This document shows, piece by piece, positions 43,401-51,591 of a stretch of DNA of 64,000 nucleotides (within the stretch, counting starts at the first letter, position 1; each line of letters begins with the position of its first letter). This DNA is from Raineya sp. (lineage in GTDB: Bacteria > Bacteroidota > Bacteroidia > Cytophagales > Thermonemataceae): positions 43,796 to 107,795 of the forward strand of contig JALONN010000013.1 of the NCBI GenBank assembly GCA_025454915.1. The letters run 5' to 3'. Position numbers and translations under genes: made by a program. Under the pieces are notes generated by a model that ran no database searches, was not told where the DNA came from, and saw only the letters and a program-made list of their open reading frames with translations.

Positions 43401-44248
43401 TTCAACTTACAAGGAGCCTTATAAATATCCAGTTCTGTTTTTCGTTCTTCCTCTTCTGTTATGAACAGTGCATCATTTACCCATACTTTCAATGAACCAA
43501 CAGCCCCTGCATTTACAATTGCATCTGTATCTTCAGGAACATAAACAAACGATTGAGCATATACAACAGCCGTAGATTGTGGAATGTAATGGCTTGTTGT
43601 AACCCATCCATCATTATCTGAATATTTGGGTGTAAACCAGTATATTTTAGCTCCATTAGATGATATAAATTCTTTGCTGGACTCAGGGGAGCTAATAGGC
43701 AAATAAGGTTTATCAAAACCACTACCAGACACATTATCAAATGGTCCTACAAATTGCCATTGATTGACAGAATAGATTTTTTTCCATTCTTCCAATGATT
43801 TGTCGAGTTTATTGCTGTACATCCAGTGTATTCCCAACATATATTGTAAACTTGTAATAATAGATGGGTGAGTTTTGGGATCTTTCAATAAATTGTTAAG
43901 TAATTTTAAATTATTTGCGTTTTTCTTTCCATATTCTCCCAAAACACTGGGATCAAACCATTTAGCATAGAGGTAAGGGTTTAAATCTATACCTGACTGG
44001 TATAAATCATAGAAGTACTTAAACGAGTTGCCCATATCACTTTCATTGTTTTCAATGAGGATAAGGGTCATGCAGGCATCTACACGAGTTTGCGGATTTT
44101 GCATAGCTCTGATTAGCAACTCTTTAGCTGCTGGCAAATTATTTTCCCTGATGGCTTGCCAAGCATCTTGGTAAGGGTCTGCAAAAACAACTAAACAACA
44201 AATATGTAACATCCATGTTGTTAGTATCTTTTTTAATGAAAAAATCAT
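40478..44248 (-). CDS. TPR/DUF3857/transglutaminase-like secreted protein
   Basis: This 1256-residue protein has a signal peptide (ILTTWMLHICCLVVFADP). TPR-like repeats are spread over about residues 350-660 (for example ILIRTEYLLILSETR, PEFTERLGDYYYGIKDYPKALEYINKSI, SSRNWLDYALIKQ). A DUF3857-type domain follows (IVKNGTVKPEY to KYKTETYFRGRF), and then a transglutaminase-like core with Cys in TKLGDCKDVSTLFAAL, His in FNHCIVKASIDGKTYYLELTDPYLPFG. A C-terminal beta domain closes it. These large periplasmic proteins are common in Bacteroidota, with unknown substrates. Note a second, smaller ORF in the middle is a shadow. Confidence 0.85.
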   Translation of the reverse strand: MIFSLKKILTTWMLHICCLVVFADPYQDAWQAIRENNLPAAKELLIRAMQNPQTRVDACMTLILIENNESDMGNSFKYFYDLYQSGIDLNPYLYAKWFDPSVLGEYGKKNANNLKLLNNLLKDPKTHPSIITSLQYMLGIHWMYSNKLDKSLEEWKKIYSVNQWQFVGPFDNVSGSGFDKPYLPISSPESSKEFISSNGAKIYWFTPKYSDNDGWVTTSHYIPQSTAVVYAQSFVYVPEDTDAIVNAGAVGSLKVWVNDALFITEEEERKTELDIYKAPCKLKKGYNRILVQLGYVGQEYSNFIVRLTDRQLQPIQGITYSNQLQPYTSNKSEEKIAQIPHFAEEFFKKKIEEQPENPINYLLLSQAYRRTKKITEARSVMQKIFQKDPNNLLIRTEYLLILSETRNRTEFLKELNDYKEKYPDSYLTMFLNFEQLLEEEKNVEAEEKLDKIIDKYGEREELAERKMKLLALLKKEREFVSLVYTYYKKYPDNSLFNYYYFLIQQQVNKDRRENIKIYENFLKNNYHYRMIMDLVALYLQQSMPQKAIKMLEKMEKHMPQQPEFTERLGDYYYGIKDYPKALEYINKSIAQSPYSSRNWLDYALIKQMQNQKNEALDAYKKALYFNPNDYKTREKIRNLENKTDLGTVFPKEDYYAIVKNGTVKPEYKDYDWYYIFDEKNKIIYPEGGSQTYTTLIVRVLNQKGVDYWHQTNLGYNEYSERIVVEKAELIKKNNSKINAETNDGQVVFPNLEIGDVILIKYKTETYFRGRFAKDFWDTYSFSSSVPSEQTRYSLLIPKEKKFEYKVFNSDLKPQIKEVDEFNLYVWEDKDVKAVKSEKYGQLMQNSEKVLQISTLNSWQDLALWYADISAYQAKPDFEVEQAFTTIFPNGVEKLTKLDRAKLIYEYISKNIQYSSLPFRQSAYVPQKASKTLSTKLGDCKDVSTLFAALARKADIPVNLQLVTTRDNTESALPLPALMFNHCIVKASIDGKTYYLELTDPYLPFGALPWSVDRSSILNIPFPATSDNQTENKLETLVTTPNKNIIHRIRTVKIENNNLTCDVKSLKTGSIGARMRSDFINENEEKRKEEITKSISSDYKNPVSLIGLEFENIEKITDTLKYSYKYVVKNEIAEIGALKVLKVPYSARHGRIDIFTEETRKSPIDYSYYEDVDTYIEDITIQVPQGTSLVDIPKDVTINADFMKFELKFTKINPQTLRVYRKMTSDRFVIISTKDYTKFKNILTEINNVENKYITYK

Positions 44249-44476
44249 AGAAGGTACGATTATAGTGTCAAATAAACTTGGTAAAATTATGTGAAAATAT
44301 TTATGCTCACAATAACTATGTAATATTCATAGATGTTTTGTATTATTGAAAAAATCTATCTTCAAAATATTATTTATATTTTTGAAATAAAACCACATTT
44401 ATCAACAATATTTTCTCTTTTGTTGCATAATATTTTATTTAAAATGATGTAACATATTTGCATTAATTTACTTCTT

Positions 44477-45829
44477 ATGCTCTACTTTATCCTTCGACCT
44501 ATTGTACAAATTGCCTTAAAAGTCTTTTTTAAACGACTACAAGTTCATCAAAAGTATTTACTCAACATAGAAGAGCCTATTATTTATGTGGCAAATCACC
44601 CCAATACATTTATGGATCCTATTATTCTTGCAGCTTTAAGCAAAAAGAAGGTTCATTTTCTTTCCAATGGCTCAGTATTCAATCGGTTTACTCGTCCCAT
44701 TTTTAAGTTTTTCAATATGATTCCCATTTACAGAAAAACTGATAAATCGGATAAGCCCATTTCACAAGCAGAATTAAACAAAATGAGTTTTCAGAAATGC
44801 TATGATTTTTTGGCTCAAAAAGGGACTCTGCTTATTTTTCCTGAAGGAACAAGCATTATAGAAAGACGTTTGAGAGAAATTAAAACAGGAACAGCCCGTA
44901 TTGCTTTAGGTGCTGAATATGAAAATAAGTTTACATTAGGTCTAAAAATCATTCCTATTGGCATTAATTACTCTGATGCTGATAAGTTCAGAAGTGAAGT
45001 TTTAGTCAATATTGGAGAACCCATTTTATTATCTAAATATCAGCATATTTATAACTCCGAAAATTTTGAAGCAGTAGAAACTCTTACAAAAGAGATTGAA
45101 GATGAAATCTCTAAACTGATTATTGTTACAGAAAATGAAGAACAAGACATTTTAATTTCTAATATTGAAAAAATTTATAAAAATACACTCTTTGAAGAGT
45201 TCGATTTACCTGAAAAAAAATATGATGAATTTGTTGTAGTAAAGGAAATTGTAAAAGGTGTCAAATACTTTGAGCAGAAAAACAGTCAATACTTTAAGAA
45301 TTTACGCATCCAAACAGATAATTATTTAGAAAATCTTTCAGTATTGGGTTTGAGTGATGAAATCTTTCAACGTTCTCATAAAAAGTCTATTTTAGGTTAT
45401 TTTATTGGCAGTATTCTCTTACTGATTTTGGGTTTTCCTTTCTATGTAGCTGGTCTTATAGGAAACTATATTCCTTATATTTTGCCTTCTAAAATAGCTC
45501 GTATGATTAGTTCAGATATTACATTTAAAGCTCCTTTGATGATGATCAGTGGGATATTTGTATTTCCTGTTGCCTATGGTATCAGTTTTTATCTGGTTTG
45601 GTATTTAAGTCAGAGTATTGAATGGGCTTTGGCTACCTTAGGATTATTACCCTTACTAGGCTACTTTGTGTTGTGGTATATAGCAATTTGGGAGAAATTT
45701 AAAATCAATTGGCAATCTGTAAGGCTTTTTTATAAGAAACCTAGTCTGCTCAATAACCTCATAGAACAACGCAAAGCAATTTTCAAAGAGTTAAAGGCAT
45801 TGAAAGAAGAGTATTTGAAAAAGTTATAA
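44477..45829 (+). CDS. PlsC-type acyltransferase with C-terminal membrane segments
   Basis: This 450-residue protein begins with a 1-acylglycerol-3-phosphate acyltransferase domain: HxxxxD in VANHPNTFMDPIIL, FPEGTSIIERRLREIKTGTARIALG, and IPIGINYSDADKFRSEV. From about residue 310 there are several membrane helices (SILLLILGFPFYVAGLIGNY, MMISGIFVFPVAYGISFYLVW, LATLGLLPLLGYFVLWYIA). It attaches a fatty acyl chain to a glycerolipid or related lipid at the inner membrane. The exact acceptor is unknown. No partner gene is adjacent. Confidence 0.85.
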   Translation: MLYFILRPIVQIALKVFFKRLQVHQKYLLNIEEPIIYVANHPNTFMDPIILAALSKKKVHFLSNGSVFNRFTRPIFKFFNMIPIYRKTDKSDKPISQAELNKMSFQKCYDFLAQKGTLLIFPEGTSIIERRLREIKTGTARIALGAEYENKFTLGLKIIPIGINYSDADKFRSEVLVNIGEPILLSKYQHIYNSENFEAVETLTKEIEDEISKLIIVTENEEQDILISNIEKIYKNTLFEEFDLPEKKYDEFVVVKEIVKGVKYFEQKNSQYFKNLRIQTDNYLENLSVLGLSDEIFQRSHKKSILGYFIGSILLLILGFPFYVAGLIGNYIPYILPSKIARMISSDITFKAPLMMISGIFVFPVAYGISFYLVWYLSQSIEWALATLGLLPLLGYFVLWYIAIWEKFKINWQSVRLFYKKPSLLNNLIEQRKAIFKELKALKEEYLKKL

Positions 45830-45959
45830 ATAGTATATTATATTGAAAAATTACTCATAATAAAATATGCATAAGTATAGAAAGAATACACAACAATAAA
45901 AATAAGGCAGTATATCTGCCTGTAATAAACTTAACTAAAAACATAATATTGCTTAAAAC

Positions 45960-46757
45960 TTATTCTTTTGATGAATATTTTGCTTTTCTCAGATCTATAA
46001 GGTGCTGGGGAATATAAAATATCTCTTTTAATGAATCTTGGGATACTTTAATTTCTTTAAAAATAGTGGTATGAGGCTTGTTTGTACCAATAGTCTCTAC
46101 CACCTTAAAAGGAAAAAGTAAGTTGCCTACTTTTCTATAATCACTGAAAAAGCCATATGTAGATTGATTGAGAACATTTTTTTTCAGTGAAAGATTTCTT
46201 GGTTTATCGTCTATTACAACAGATGAATTCTTTTTTTGTACATCAGAAGTATATGCTACCAAATAATAGTTTTCTCTGTTGAAAAATAAAGTGTAAACAA
46301 GATTATCTACGTATGTTGCAACAGCATACACTTTTTGCTTTTCTTTTGTATCTTCTCCTTTGTAGTACCAAGTGGTAGTATCATTGGCAATTAGTACATC
46401 TGGTATTAAAAAACTTGGGCTTCCACCTGATAAAAAAACATGACTTTGGATGGTGTCTTTTTGCTTCAAAATTAGTTCCCAACAAGCATGTTCAAATTTA
46501 CTTCTTTTTCTCCGAAAATGGAGTGTACTGTCTTCTTCTATAGAAAATGTTGCATTCCCTAATACTCCATTAAATAAAATACTTGCATCAATACTTCTGG
46601 AAGTAGTGGGTAATATTTGTTTATAAATGATGGTTTTAGTCCATCTTTCTTTTCCAATTGTAGTTTTGTACTTTTCAATAATTTCTTTGGCTTTATTATC
46701 TTGAGCAAAAGAAGAAAAAAACACAAAAAAGCAAAGTATCATGGAGAAAACTTTCAT
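45960..46757 (-). CDS. secreted LolA-like hypothetical protein
   Basis: This 265-residue protein has a signal peptide ending in SSFAQD, then a LolA-like pattern of short antiparallel strands (KAKEIIEKYKTTIGKERWTKTIIYKQI, SILFNGVLGNATFSIEEDSTLHF). The end has KVVETIGTNKPHTTIFKEIKVSQDSLKEIFYIP, as in outer-membrane lipoprotein-sorting relatives. The next minus-strand gene, 440 bp upstream, encodes a similar-sized secreted protein of the same type. The ligand is unknown. Confidence 0.55.
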   Translation of the reverse strand: MKVFSMILCFFVFFSSFAQDNKAKEIIEKYKTTIGKERWTKTIIYKQILPTTSRSIDASILFNGVLGNATFSIEEDSTLHFRRKRSKFEHACWELILKQKDTIQSHVFLSGGSPSFLIPDVLIANDTTTWYYKGEDTKEKQKVYAVATYVDNLVYTLFFNRENYYLVAYTSDVQKKNSSVVIDDKPRNLSLKKNVLNQSTYGFFSDYRKVGNLLFPFKVVETIGTNKPHTTIFKEIKVSQDSLKEIFYIPQHLIDLRKAKYSSKE

Positions 46758-47196
46758 AGAAATATTAGATAATTGAAAACCTGTAATTTTTTTTAGTTAT
46801 GTACAGGTGAAAAAAAATTAGCAATTTATATAACCATAATTAAAATCGGATGAGATACCATCTCCTTACAACACTGCAAACTTCATGATGTAAAACTCCA
46901 TTTGAGTCTGTATAAGACCACATAAATTGGCATATATAAATACCCCCTTGCAAATTTTCCATTTCTTTGAAACTAAGTTTCTTTGTTATAAAATTAGGAG
47001 TTTAAAGGTTTGAAAATAATTGAACACTTACGAATAGGTTGTGTAAAAATAGTAGCAACTATTTTATTAAAAAAATTATAGGCGTGTAGTTTTGAGTTAA
47101 AAGTTAATGATTTTTTAATTCGTTAAAAAATATACTTATAAACTTTTTTATTAGGTTCTACTTTAGTAAAGTAACTGGTACATGAAGAAAGGGATT
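46758..47196. other. 439-bp spacer without a recognised gene
   Basis: This gap between two LolA-like genes is AT-rich, with stops in all frames. I see no ORF of credible composition, no clear hairpin and no repeat that recurs in the window. It may hold promoters for the gene at 45960. Nothing else is supported. Confidence 0.4.
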
Positions 47197-47922
47197 TTAT
47201 TTTTGTGGTGACTCAAAAATATCTTCTGATATAGTTGGATTGATTTGAATATTTTGTACTGTGGTGTACATTTTGCCCCCATTATATTCTGTAAGAGTTT
47301 TTATATCAAATAAAATACCATTTATTTTTTTGTATTCCTCATAGTGACTCATTAGAAGCATAAAATTATCTTTTAAAAGTTTAACAGCCACTATTTGATA
47401 ACTCTGAGTAGAAATATAAAAATATGTGGTAAGGTTACCTCGGTCTAATCGTAAAACAAAACATTCTTCGTTTTTTATTTTTTGATTGCTTTCTTGTTTA
47501 ATATCTTTATTTTTTTCATAAATATCATATAACAAGGAAATATTTGCATCATGAGGATAAACACCTTTTTCCATATCTTCAACATTTTTTTTCATTCTAT
47601 GAAGTTGAGTTCTGCTTTCTTTTGGAGAAATATCATACCAAAGTCTTGAGCCATTACAACCTATAATAGTAGTTCTTTGTTTGATTTTACTTTCTAACCA
47701 TGATTTGTGATTTGCAGTTTTTATATCTGTAAAGAAGGTAGTGTCATTAATATTACTATCTATAATAATTCCTTTTTTTTGTATAGATTTAATACTTTTC
47801 CAAGAATCATTTTTACCCAAATGAACTTCTAGAGTTTTTTTGATGATTTCTTTAGTGCTTTGAGAATATGCTTGAGAAAACAATAAAAATACATGAAATA
47901 AAATAAATAAAGGCTTCATCAT
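47197..47922 (-). CDS. secreted LolA-like hypothetical protein
   Basis: This 241-residue protein has a signal peptide (LFILFHVFLLFSQAYSQ). Its pattern resembles LolA-like lipid carriers: STKEIIKKTLEVHLGKNDSWKSIKSIQKKGIII, then SRLWYDISP, FVLRLDRGNLTTYFYIS and the final TVQNIQINPTISEDIFESPQ. This last segment, ending in an IxxxxFEPP-like tail, is typical of Bacteroidota outer-membrane lipoprotein-sorting proteins. It sits 15 bp from the neighbouring 47938 gene and is co-oriented. Confidence 0.6.
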   Translation of the reverse strand: MMKPLFILFHVFLLFSQAYSQSTKEIIKKTLEVHLGKNDSWKSIKSIQKKGIIIDSNINDTTFFTDIKTANHKSWLESKIKQRTTIIGCNGSRLWYDISPKESRTQLHRMKKNVEDMEKGVYPHDANISLLYDIYEKNKDIKQESNQKIKNEECFVLRLDRGNLTTYFYISTQSYQIVAVKLLKDNFMLLMSHYEEYKKINGILFDIKTLTEYNGGKMYTTVQNIQINPTISEDIFESPQK

Positions 47923-47937
47923 AAATATTTGAGATTA

Positions 47938-48843
47938 TTAATAAGGTGTTAAACCATTTAAAGCCATAATGCTAATTATAACTATTTGGATTTTTGCAAA
48001 AATTTGAGATGGGTAATTTAATAATTCTTCCCTTGTAAAAGACTGTTTTAGATATTCATCTGAATCAATGGACTGTGACATTATCAAATCTCCGGTTGTT
48101 TTTATGTCTGAAGACTTTGGTTTAGCTATTAAAGATAGTACACCTTTATTTTCTGTTAATTCATAATTAATGATTATTGGTTTTTCTGAGATTATTTTTG
48201 GTAAATTTTCATATTCATCTAAAACATAGAAATTTATATATTTTTTATTTCTATTAAATAATTGTTGAGTCATGGATAGTCCATTAAATAACAACTTTTT
48301 GACCTGATTTCGGTATTCAGATTTTTTTAACTTACTCTTGACAATCAGGACAATTTCTCCAAATCTATCCAAAGTATCTATTCTATCAATATTTTTACAC
48401 TTTGGATTGGATAAAGGTATTCTAACTAAAGAACCAACAAGCATCGTGTACATGAAATCAAGTTTTTTTGAATTATTAGGGTTGGGAACAGAGCCAAATT
48501 CATATTCAGGGATTTTTTTTGATATTGATTCGTAAGTTCTGTATTTAAAACCAAGTGATGGGCGATTGTATATGGAGGTATCAAATAACATAATTTGCCA
48601 AATGTAGTCAGGAGTTACTGTATTATTGGGTTCAAGGAGTTCCATTTCATTTCGCCTACCTTGTGTTTCTGATGCTTGATAAATCTTTGAATATAGAATC
48701 GTTTTGATTTCTTTTAAGGCATTTTCTTTTGAATACTCTTTATAAGCAATGGGTACTTGTGGTAAGTTTATCTCTATCATCACTTTTTGTGAAAAAGAAC
48801 TATAAGTAATGAAGAGTGACAAAATAATAAAAAATCTATACAT
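47938..48843 (-). CDS. secreted hypothetical protein
   Basis: This 301-residue protein has a signal peptide (FFIILSLFITYSSFSQ). It contains no recognised domain; segments visible are IYNRPSLGFKYRTYESI, NPNNSKKLDFMYTMLVGSLVRIPLSNPKCKNID and a hydrophobic end IFAKIQIVIISIMALNGL. The repeated references to structural strands do not resemble GldN or LolA. It is the first gene in a run with the LolA-like protein at 47197, separated by 15 bp, so the two may be co-expressed. Confidence 0.55.
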   Translation of the reverse strand: MYRFFIILSLFITYSSFSQKVMIEINLPQVPIAYKEYSKENALKEIKTILYSKIYQASETQGRRNEMELLEPNNTVTPDYIWQIMLFDTSIYNRPSLGFKYRTYESISKKIPEYEFGSVPNPNNSKKLDFMYTMLVGSLVRIPLSNPKCKNIDRIDTLDRFGEIVLIVKSKLKKSEYRNQVKKLLFNGLSMTQQLFNRNKKYINFYVLDEYENLPKIISEKPIIINYELTENKGVLSLIAKPKSSDIKTTGDLIMSQSIDSDEYLKQSFTREELLNYPSQIFAKIQIVIISIMALNGLTPY

Positions 48844-49073
48844 ATATCTTAATATTGAAAAACAAACAACTACTTGAATGAAAAGTTCAGACAGCTATTT
48901 AAACTTAAATTTGCTCAAATTCTGCAATAATAGCTTAAAAATCTTCCGTTTCAGTAAAATTCAATTATTTAGATATAAAATTAAAGTTTTTTAATTTTTA
49001 AAAGTTAATAATTCCCTATTAAAAATGAGTTATATAAACATTTACCTCTATTTTTATTAATAAATTATAAGCA

Positions 49074-49081
49074 TATATTTG
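49074..49081 (+). promoter_or_regulatory. possible -7 box for the AraC-family gene
   Basis: TATATTTG matches TAnnTTTG and lies 79 bp before the AraC-family ATG at 49160, within a 316-bp AT-rich spacer (48844-49159) that holds no gene. The spacer is divergent between the regulator and the minus-strand hypothetical gene. The -33 element is unclear. Confidence 0.4.
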
Positions 49082-49159
49082 TGTATTATCACCGTTTAAA
49101 GATATAAAATCTATAAAAATTAAAACCTTTTTAGCTTAAAATAATGCAAATCATTTTGA

Positions 49160-50029
49160 ATGAGCCAAATTCCTATATATCATATTGAAGAGATAAATCA
49201 TGGAATAGGAAATTTAGATTTTTTCTTCACAGAAAAAAAGTTAGACACTTTAAAAACCCTTCTTCATAAACCTTATCGAAGTAATTATTTCGGTTTGGCT
49301 ATTTGTACCTCAGGGCAGGCAAATCTATCTGCCAATCTTGAAAATTATGAAGTAAAACAGAATAGTGTTATTACAATGTCGCCACTTGTAATCAAACAGT
49401 GGCAAAATGTATCTGATGACTTTGAAACTATTACTATTTTTTTCACTAAAGACCTATTAATCAAACATTTTTCAAACCCATACCATCTTGAACAATTTGA
49501 TTTTTTTGAAGTCAATACGAAACATGTAAATCATTTTAGAGAGATTGAAATAAATACAATGTTTTCAATTTTTGAAAGCCTTAAAAACAATATCAATTCT
49601 CTTCATCCTTATAAAAATGAAATTATTACCAGTTACATCAATATTCTTCTTTTTGAATATCAGAAAATATTTAATGGTATTCATTTCACAAAAAACTTTC
49701 AACAAACCAGAGGGCAACAACTCACTCATGATTTTAAAATCCTTCTAAACGAGCATTTTAGAAAAGAGAGAAAGGTAAAATACTACGCTGATAGCTTATT
49801 TGTAACTCCCAAACATTTAACGGAGACTATTAAACAAGAAACTGGAAAAACAGCAGGCGACTGGATTGATGAGCTTTTGTTACTTGAATCAAAAGTTTTA
49901 TTAGCTAATCCTGATTTACAAATTACACAAATCGCTGATTTACTCAATTTTTCAGATGCTTCTACTTTTGGCAAATTTTTCAAAAATTTGTCAGGTACTT
50001 CACCTATCACCTATCGTCATAGTCTTTAA
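49160..50029 (+). CDS. AraC-family transcriptional regulator
   Basis: This 289-residue protein has an N-terminal cupin-like ligand domain (FGLAICTSGQANLSANLENYEVKQNSVITMSPLVIKQW). The C-terminal double helix-turn-helix has VKYYADSLFVTPKHLTETIKQETGKTAGDWI and the second helix set LQITQIADLLNFSDASTFGKFFKNLSGTSPITYR. It activates or represses nearby genes, most likely the membrane protein and pirin genes downstream. The ligand is not known. Confidence 0.9.
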   Translation: MSQIPIYHIEEINHGIGNLDFFFTEKKLDTLKTLLHKPYRSNYFGLAICTSGQANLSANLENYEVKQNSVITMSPLVIKQWQNVSDDFETITIFFTKDLLIKHFSNPYHLEQFDFFEVNTKHVNHFREIEINTMFSIFESLKNNINSLHPYKNEIITSYINILLFEYQKIFNGIHFTKNFQQTRGQQLTHDFKILLNEHFRKERKVKYYADSLFVTPKHLTETIKQETGKTAGDWIDELLLLESKVLLANPDLQITQIADLLNFSDASTFGKFFKNLSGTSPITYRHSL

Positions 50030-50124
50030 CATCTTTCCGACTTTTTGACTACACAAACCGATATTCTACCCTTTCATAATCTTTTTGATACTCATAGCTT
50101 TGTATTGTCAAAATTTAAAAGAAT

Positions 50125-50337
50125 ATGAAACAACCCAAAAAGTGGAAAATGGCAGTTTTAGTATGGCTCGTGATTTATCCGACCATTTCACTTATTTCAA
50201 TTTTATTAGGTGATTGGCTTGGTCAGCTCCATATCTTACTACGAACATTTGTAATGTCTATCATTTTAGTTCCATTTATGATTTTCATTGCCATGCCACA
50301 GATTACTAAATGGTTTAATAAATGGCTCACTCAGTAA
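50125..50337 (+). CDS. small two-helix membrane protein
   Basis: This 70-residue protein has two membrane helices (MAVLVWLVIYPTISLISILLG and LLRTFVMSIILVPFMIFIAM) flanked by basic ends. The sequence resembles the C-terminal membrane tail found in proteins annotated as antibiotic biosynthesis monooxygenases, here as a stand-alone protein. It lies between the AraC gene and the pirin gene and is probably part of the same regulated unit. Confidence 0.65.
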   Translation: MKQPKKWKMAVLVWLVIYPTISLISILLGDWLGQLHILLRTFVMSIILVPFMIFIAMPQITKWFNKWLTQ

Positions 50338-50365
50338 ATAATAAGAATTTTTATTCTAAAAAGGT

Positions 50366-51196
50366 ATGATTATGCAAAAGCAAATTAAAAAAATAAAAAA
50401 TCAGCATTTTAAGCAAAGTGCTATCGGTCTTCGTTCAGTAGATATGTTTCATGCTGAGTTTGATTTTGAACCGTTTTTAGTGTTCACAGAATTTCACATG
50501 GATAGACCTATTTTCGGACCACACCCACATGCTGGTGTATCTGTGATGACATACATGATGCCTGATAGCCAAGGTTCATTCTTAAACAGAGATAGTCTTG
50601 GTGATAAAAGTATTATTGAACCAGGTGGCATTCATGTTACACAGGCAGGAAGTGGTGTAAAACACGATGAAGTACCCAGCGTAAATGGGGTAGATTGTCA
50701 TGGTTTTCAGATTTGGATCAATCATGCAGATAAAGATCGCTTGGTAGAGCCAAAAGCTTTCCATGCTTTTTCTAAAGATGTTCCTGAATTTAAAAACGAA
50801 CAAATTTTTGTAAGAGTAATACAAGGTGAATTCGAAAATTTGAAATCACCTATTGAATTAGTTACTAAAACAACTATATTAGATATTACATTACAGCCAA
50901 ATAGTTCAATAGAATTTGATGCTCAAGAAATGGCTTTTGTTTATTTAATGTCAGGAGAAATAGGGATTGCAGATAGAGAAATTTCAGCAACATCTATGAT
51001 AACTTTTGAAAAAGAAGGCAAAAAAGTACAGATAAATACAAAAAACATAGCTGCAAATTTCTTATTTGTATCTGGAACTCCTCATCATGAGCCTATTGTA
51101 TACGGAGGTCCCTTTGTAATGACAACACAAGAACAAATGCTTGAAACACAAAAGAGATTACAACGTGGTGAAATGGGCGTTTTAAATCATTTATAA
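50366..51196 (+). CDS. pirin-family protein
   Basis: This 276-residue protein has the pirin N-terminal cupin signature FGPHPHAGVSVMTYMM and the motifs GGIHVTQAGSGVKHDE and GVDCHGFQIWIN, with the metal-binding HPH and H-E type ligands. The C-terminal pirin cupin is also present. Pirins bind iron and are often quercetinases or regulators of metabolism under oxidative stress. The start may be Met1 or Met3. It is 28 bp downstream of the small membrane protein. Confidence 0.9.
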   Translation: MIMQKQIKKIKNQHFKQSAIGLRSVDMFHAEFDFEPFLVFTEFHMDRPIFGPHPHAGVSVMTYMMPDSQGSFLNRDSLGDKSIIEPGGIHVTQAGSGVKHDEVPSVNGVDCHGFQIWINHADKDRLVEPKAFHAFSKDVPEFKNEQIFVRVIQGEFENLKSPIELVTKTTILDITLQPNSSIEFDAQEMAFVYLMSGEIGIADREISATSMITFEKEGKKVQINTKNIAANFLFVSGTPHHEPIVYGGPFVMTTQEQMLETQKRLQRGEMGVLNHL

Positions 51197-51237
51197 TATG
51201 AAATATTGTATAAAAAATTAAATATTAACAACTTAAT

Positions 51238-51534
51238 ATGGAAAATTACAGCAATTTAGTAGAAGCTATCAATGGTCTTCGTAAGGATGGTTATGAAGAA
51301 GATTTCAATCTCAAACAAAACTGTATTGAGTGTAGAGATGGTCAATATAAGATTTTTCATGATGAATTCCATATTGACAAATTCTTTCGTTTTGATGGAG
51401 ATACAAATCCCTCTGAAGAGAGTATTATTTATGCTATTTCTTCTGAAAAGTACAATCTAAAAGGAATTTTGGTAAATGGTTACAGTGTAACATCTGAGCC
51501 ATTGACAAATGAGATGCTAGAAAAACTTAGGTAA
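51238..51534 (+). CDS. small protein of the family misannotated as phosphoribosylpyrophosphate synthetase
   Basis: This 98-residue protein has the pattern of a small Bacteroidota family often annotated as phosphoribosylpyrophosphate synthetase: LVEAINGLRKDGYEEDFNLKQNCIECRDGQ, then EFHIDKFFRFDGDTNPSEESIIYAISS and GILVNGYSVTSEPL. It is too short for such an enzyme and lacks its motifs. No signal peptide is present. It is likely in the same transcript as pirin. Its function is unknown. Confidence 0.7.
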   Translation: MENYSNLVEAINGLRKDGYEEDFNLKQNCIECRDGQYKIFHDEFHIDKFFRFDGDTNPSEESIIYAISSEKYNLKGILVNGYSVTSEPLTNEMLEKLR

Positions 51535-51560
51535 TTAATTTTCTATATAATTGATGAATA

Positions 51561-51590
51561 AAAAAGCCGTCTTCCGACGGCTTTCTTTTT
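51561..51590. terminator. bidirectional terminator
   Basis: AAAGCCGTC (51563-51571) pairs with GACGGCTTT (51576-51584) around TTCC, with a T-run on the plus side and A-run on the other. It lies between the convergent 98-residue protein gene and the amidohydrolase gene. Confidence 0.85.
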
Positions 51591-51591
51591 T

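Noticed and set aside
45903..45923. Hairpin GGCAG-tatat-CTGCC after the acyltransferase gene
   Set aside because: The stem is only five bases and no T-run follows, so it is not reported as a terminator.
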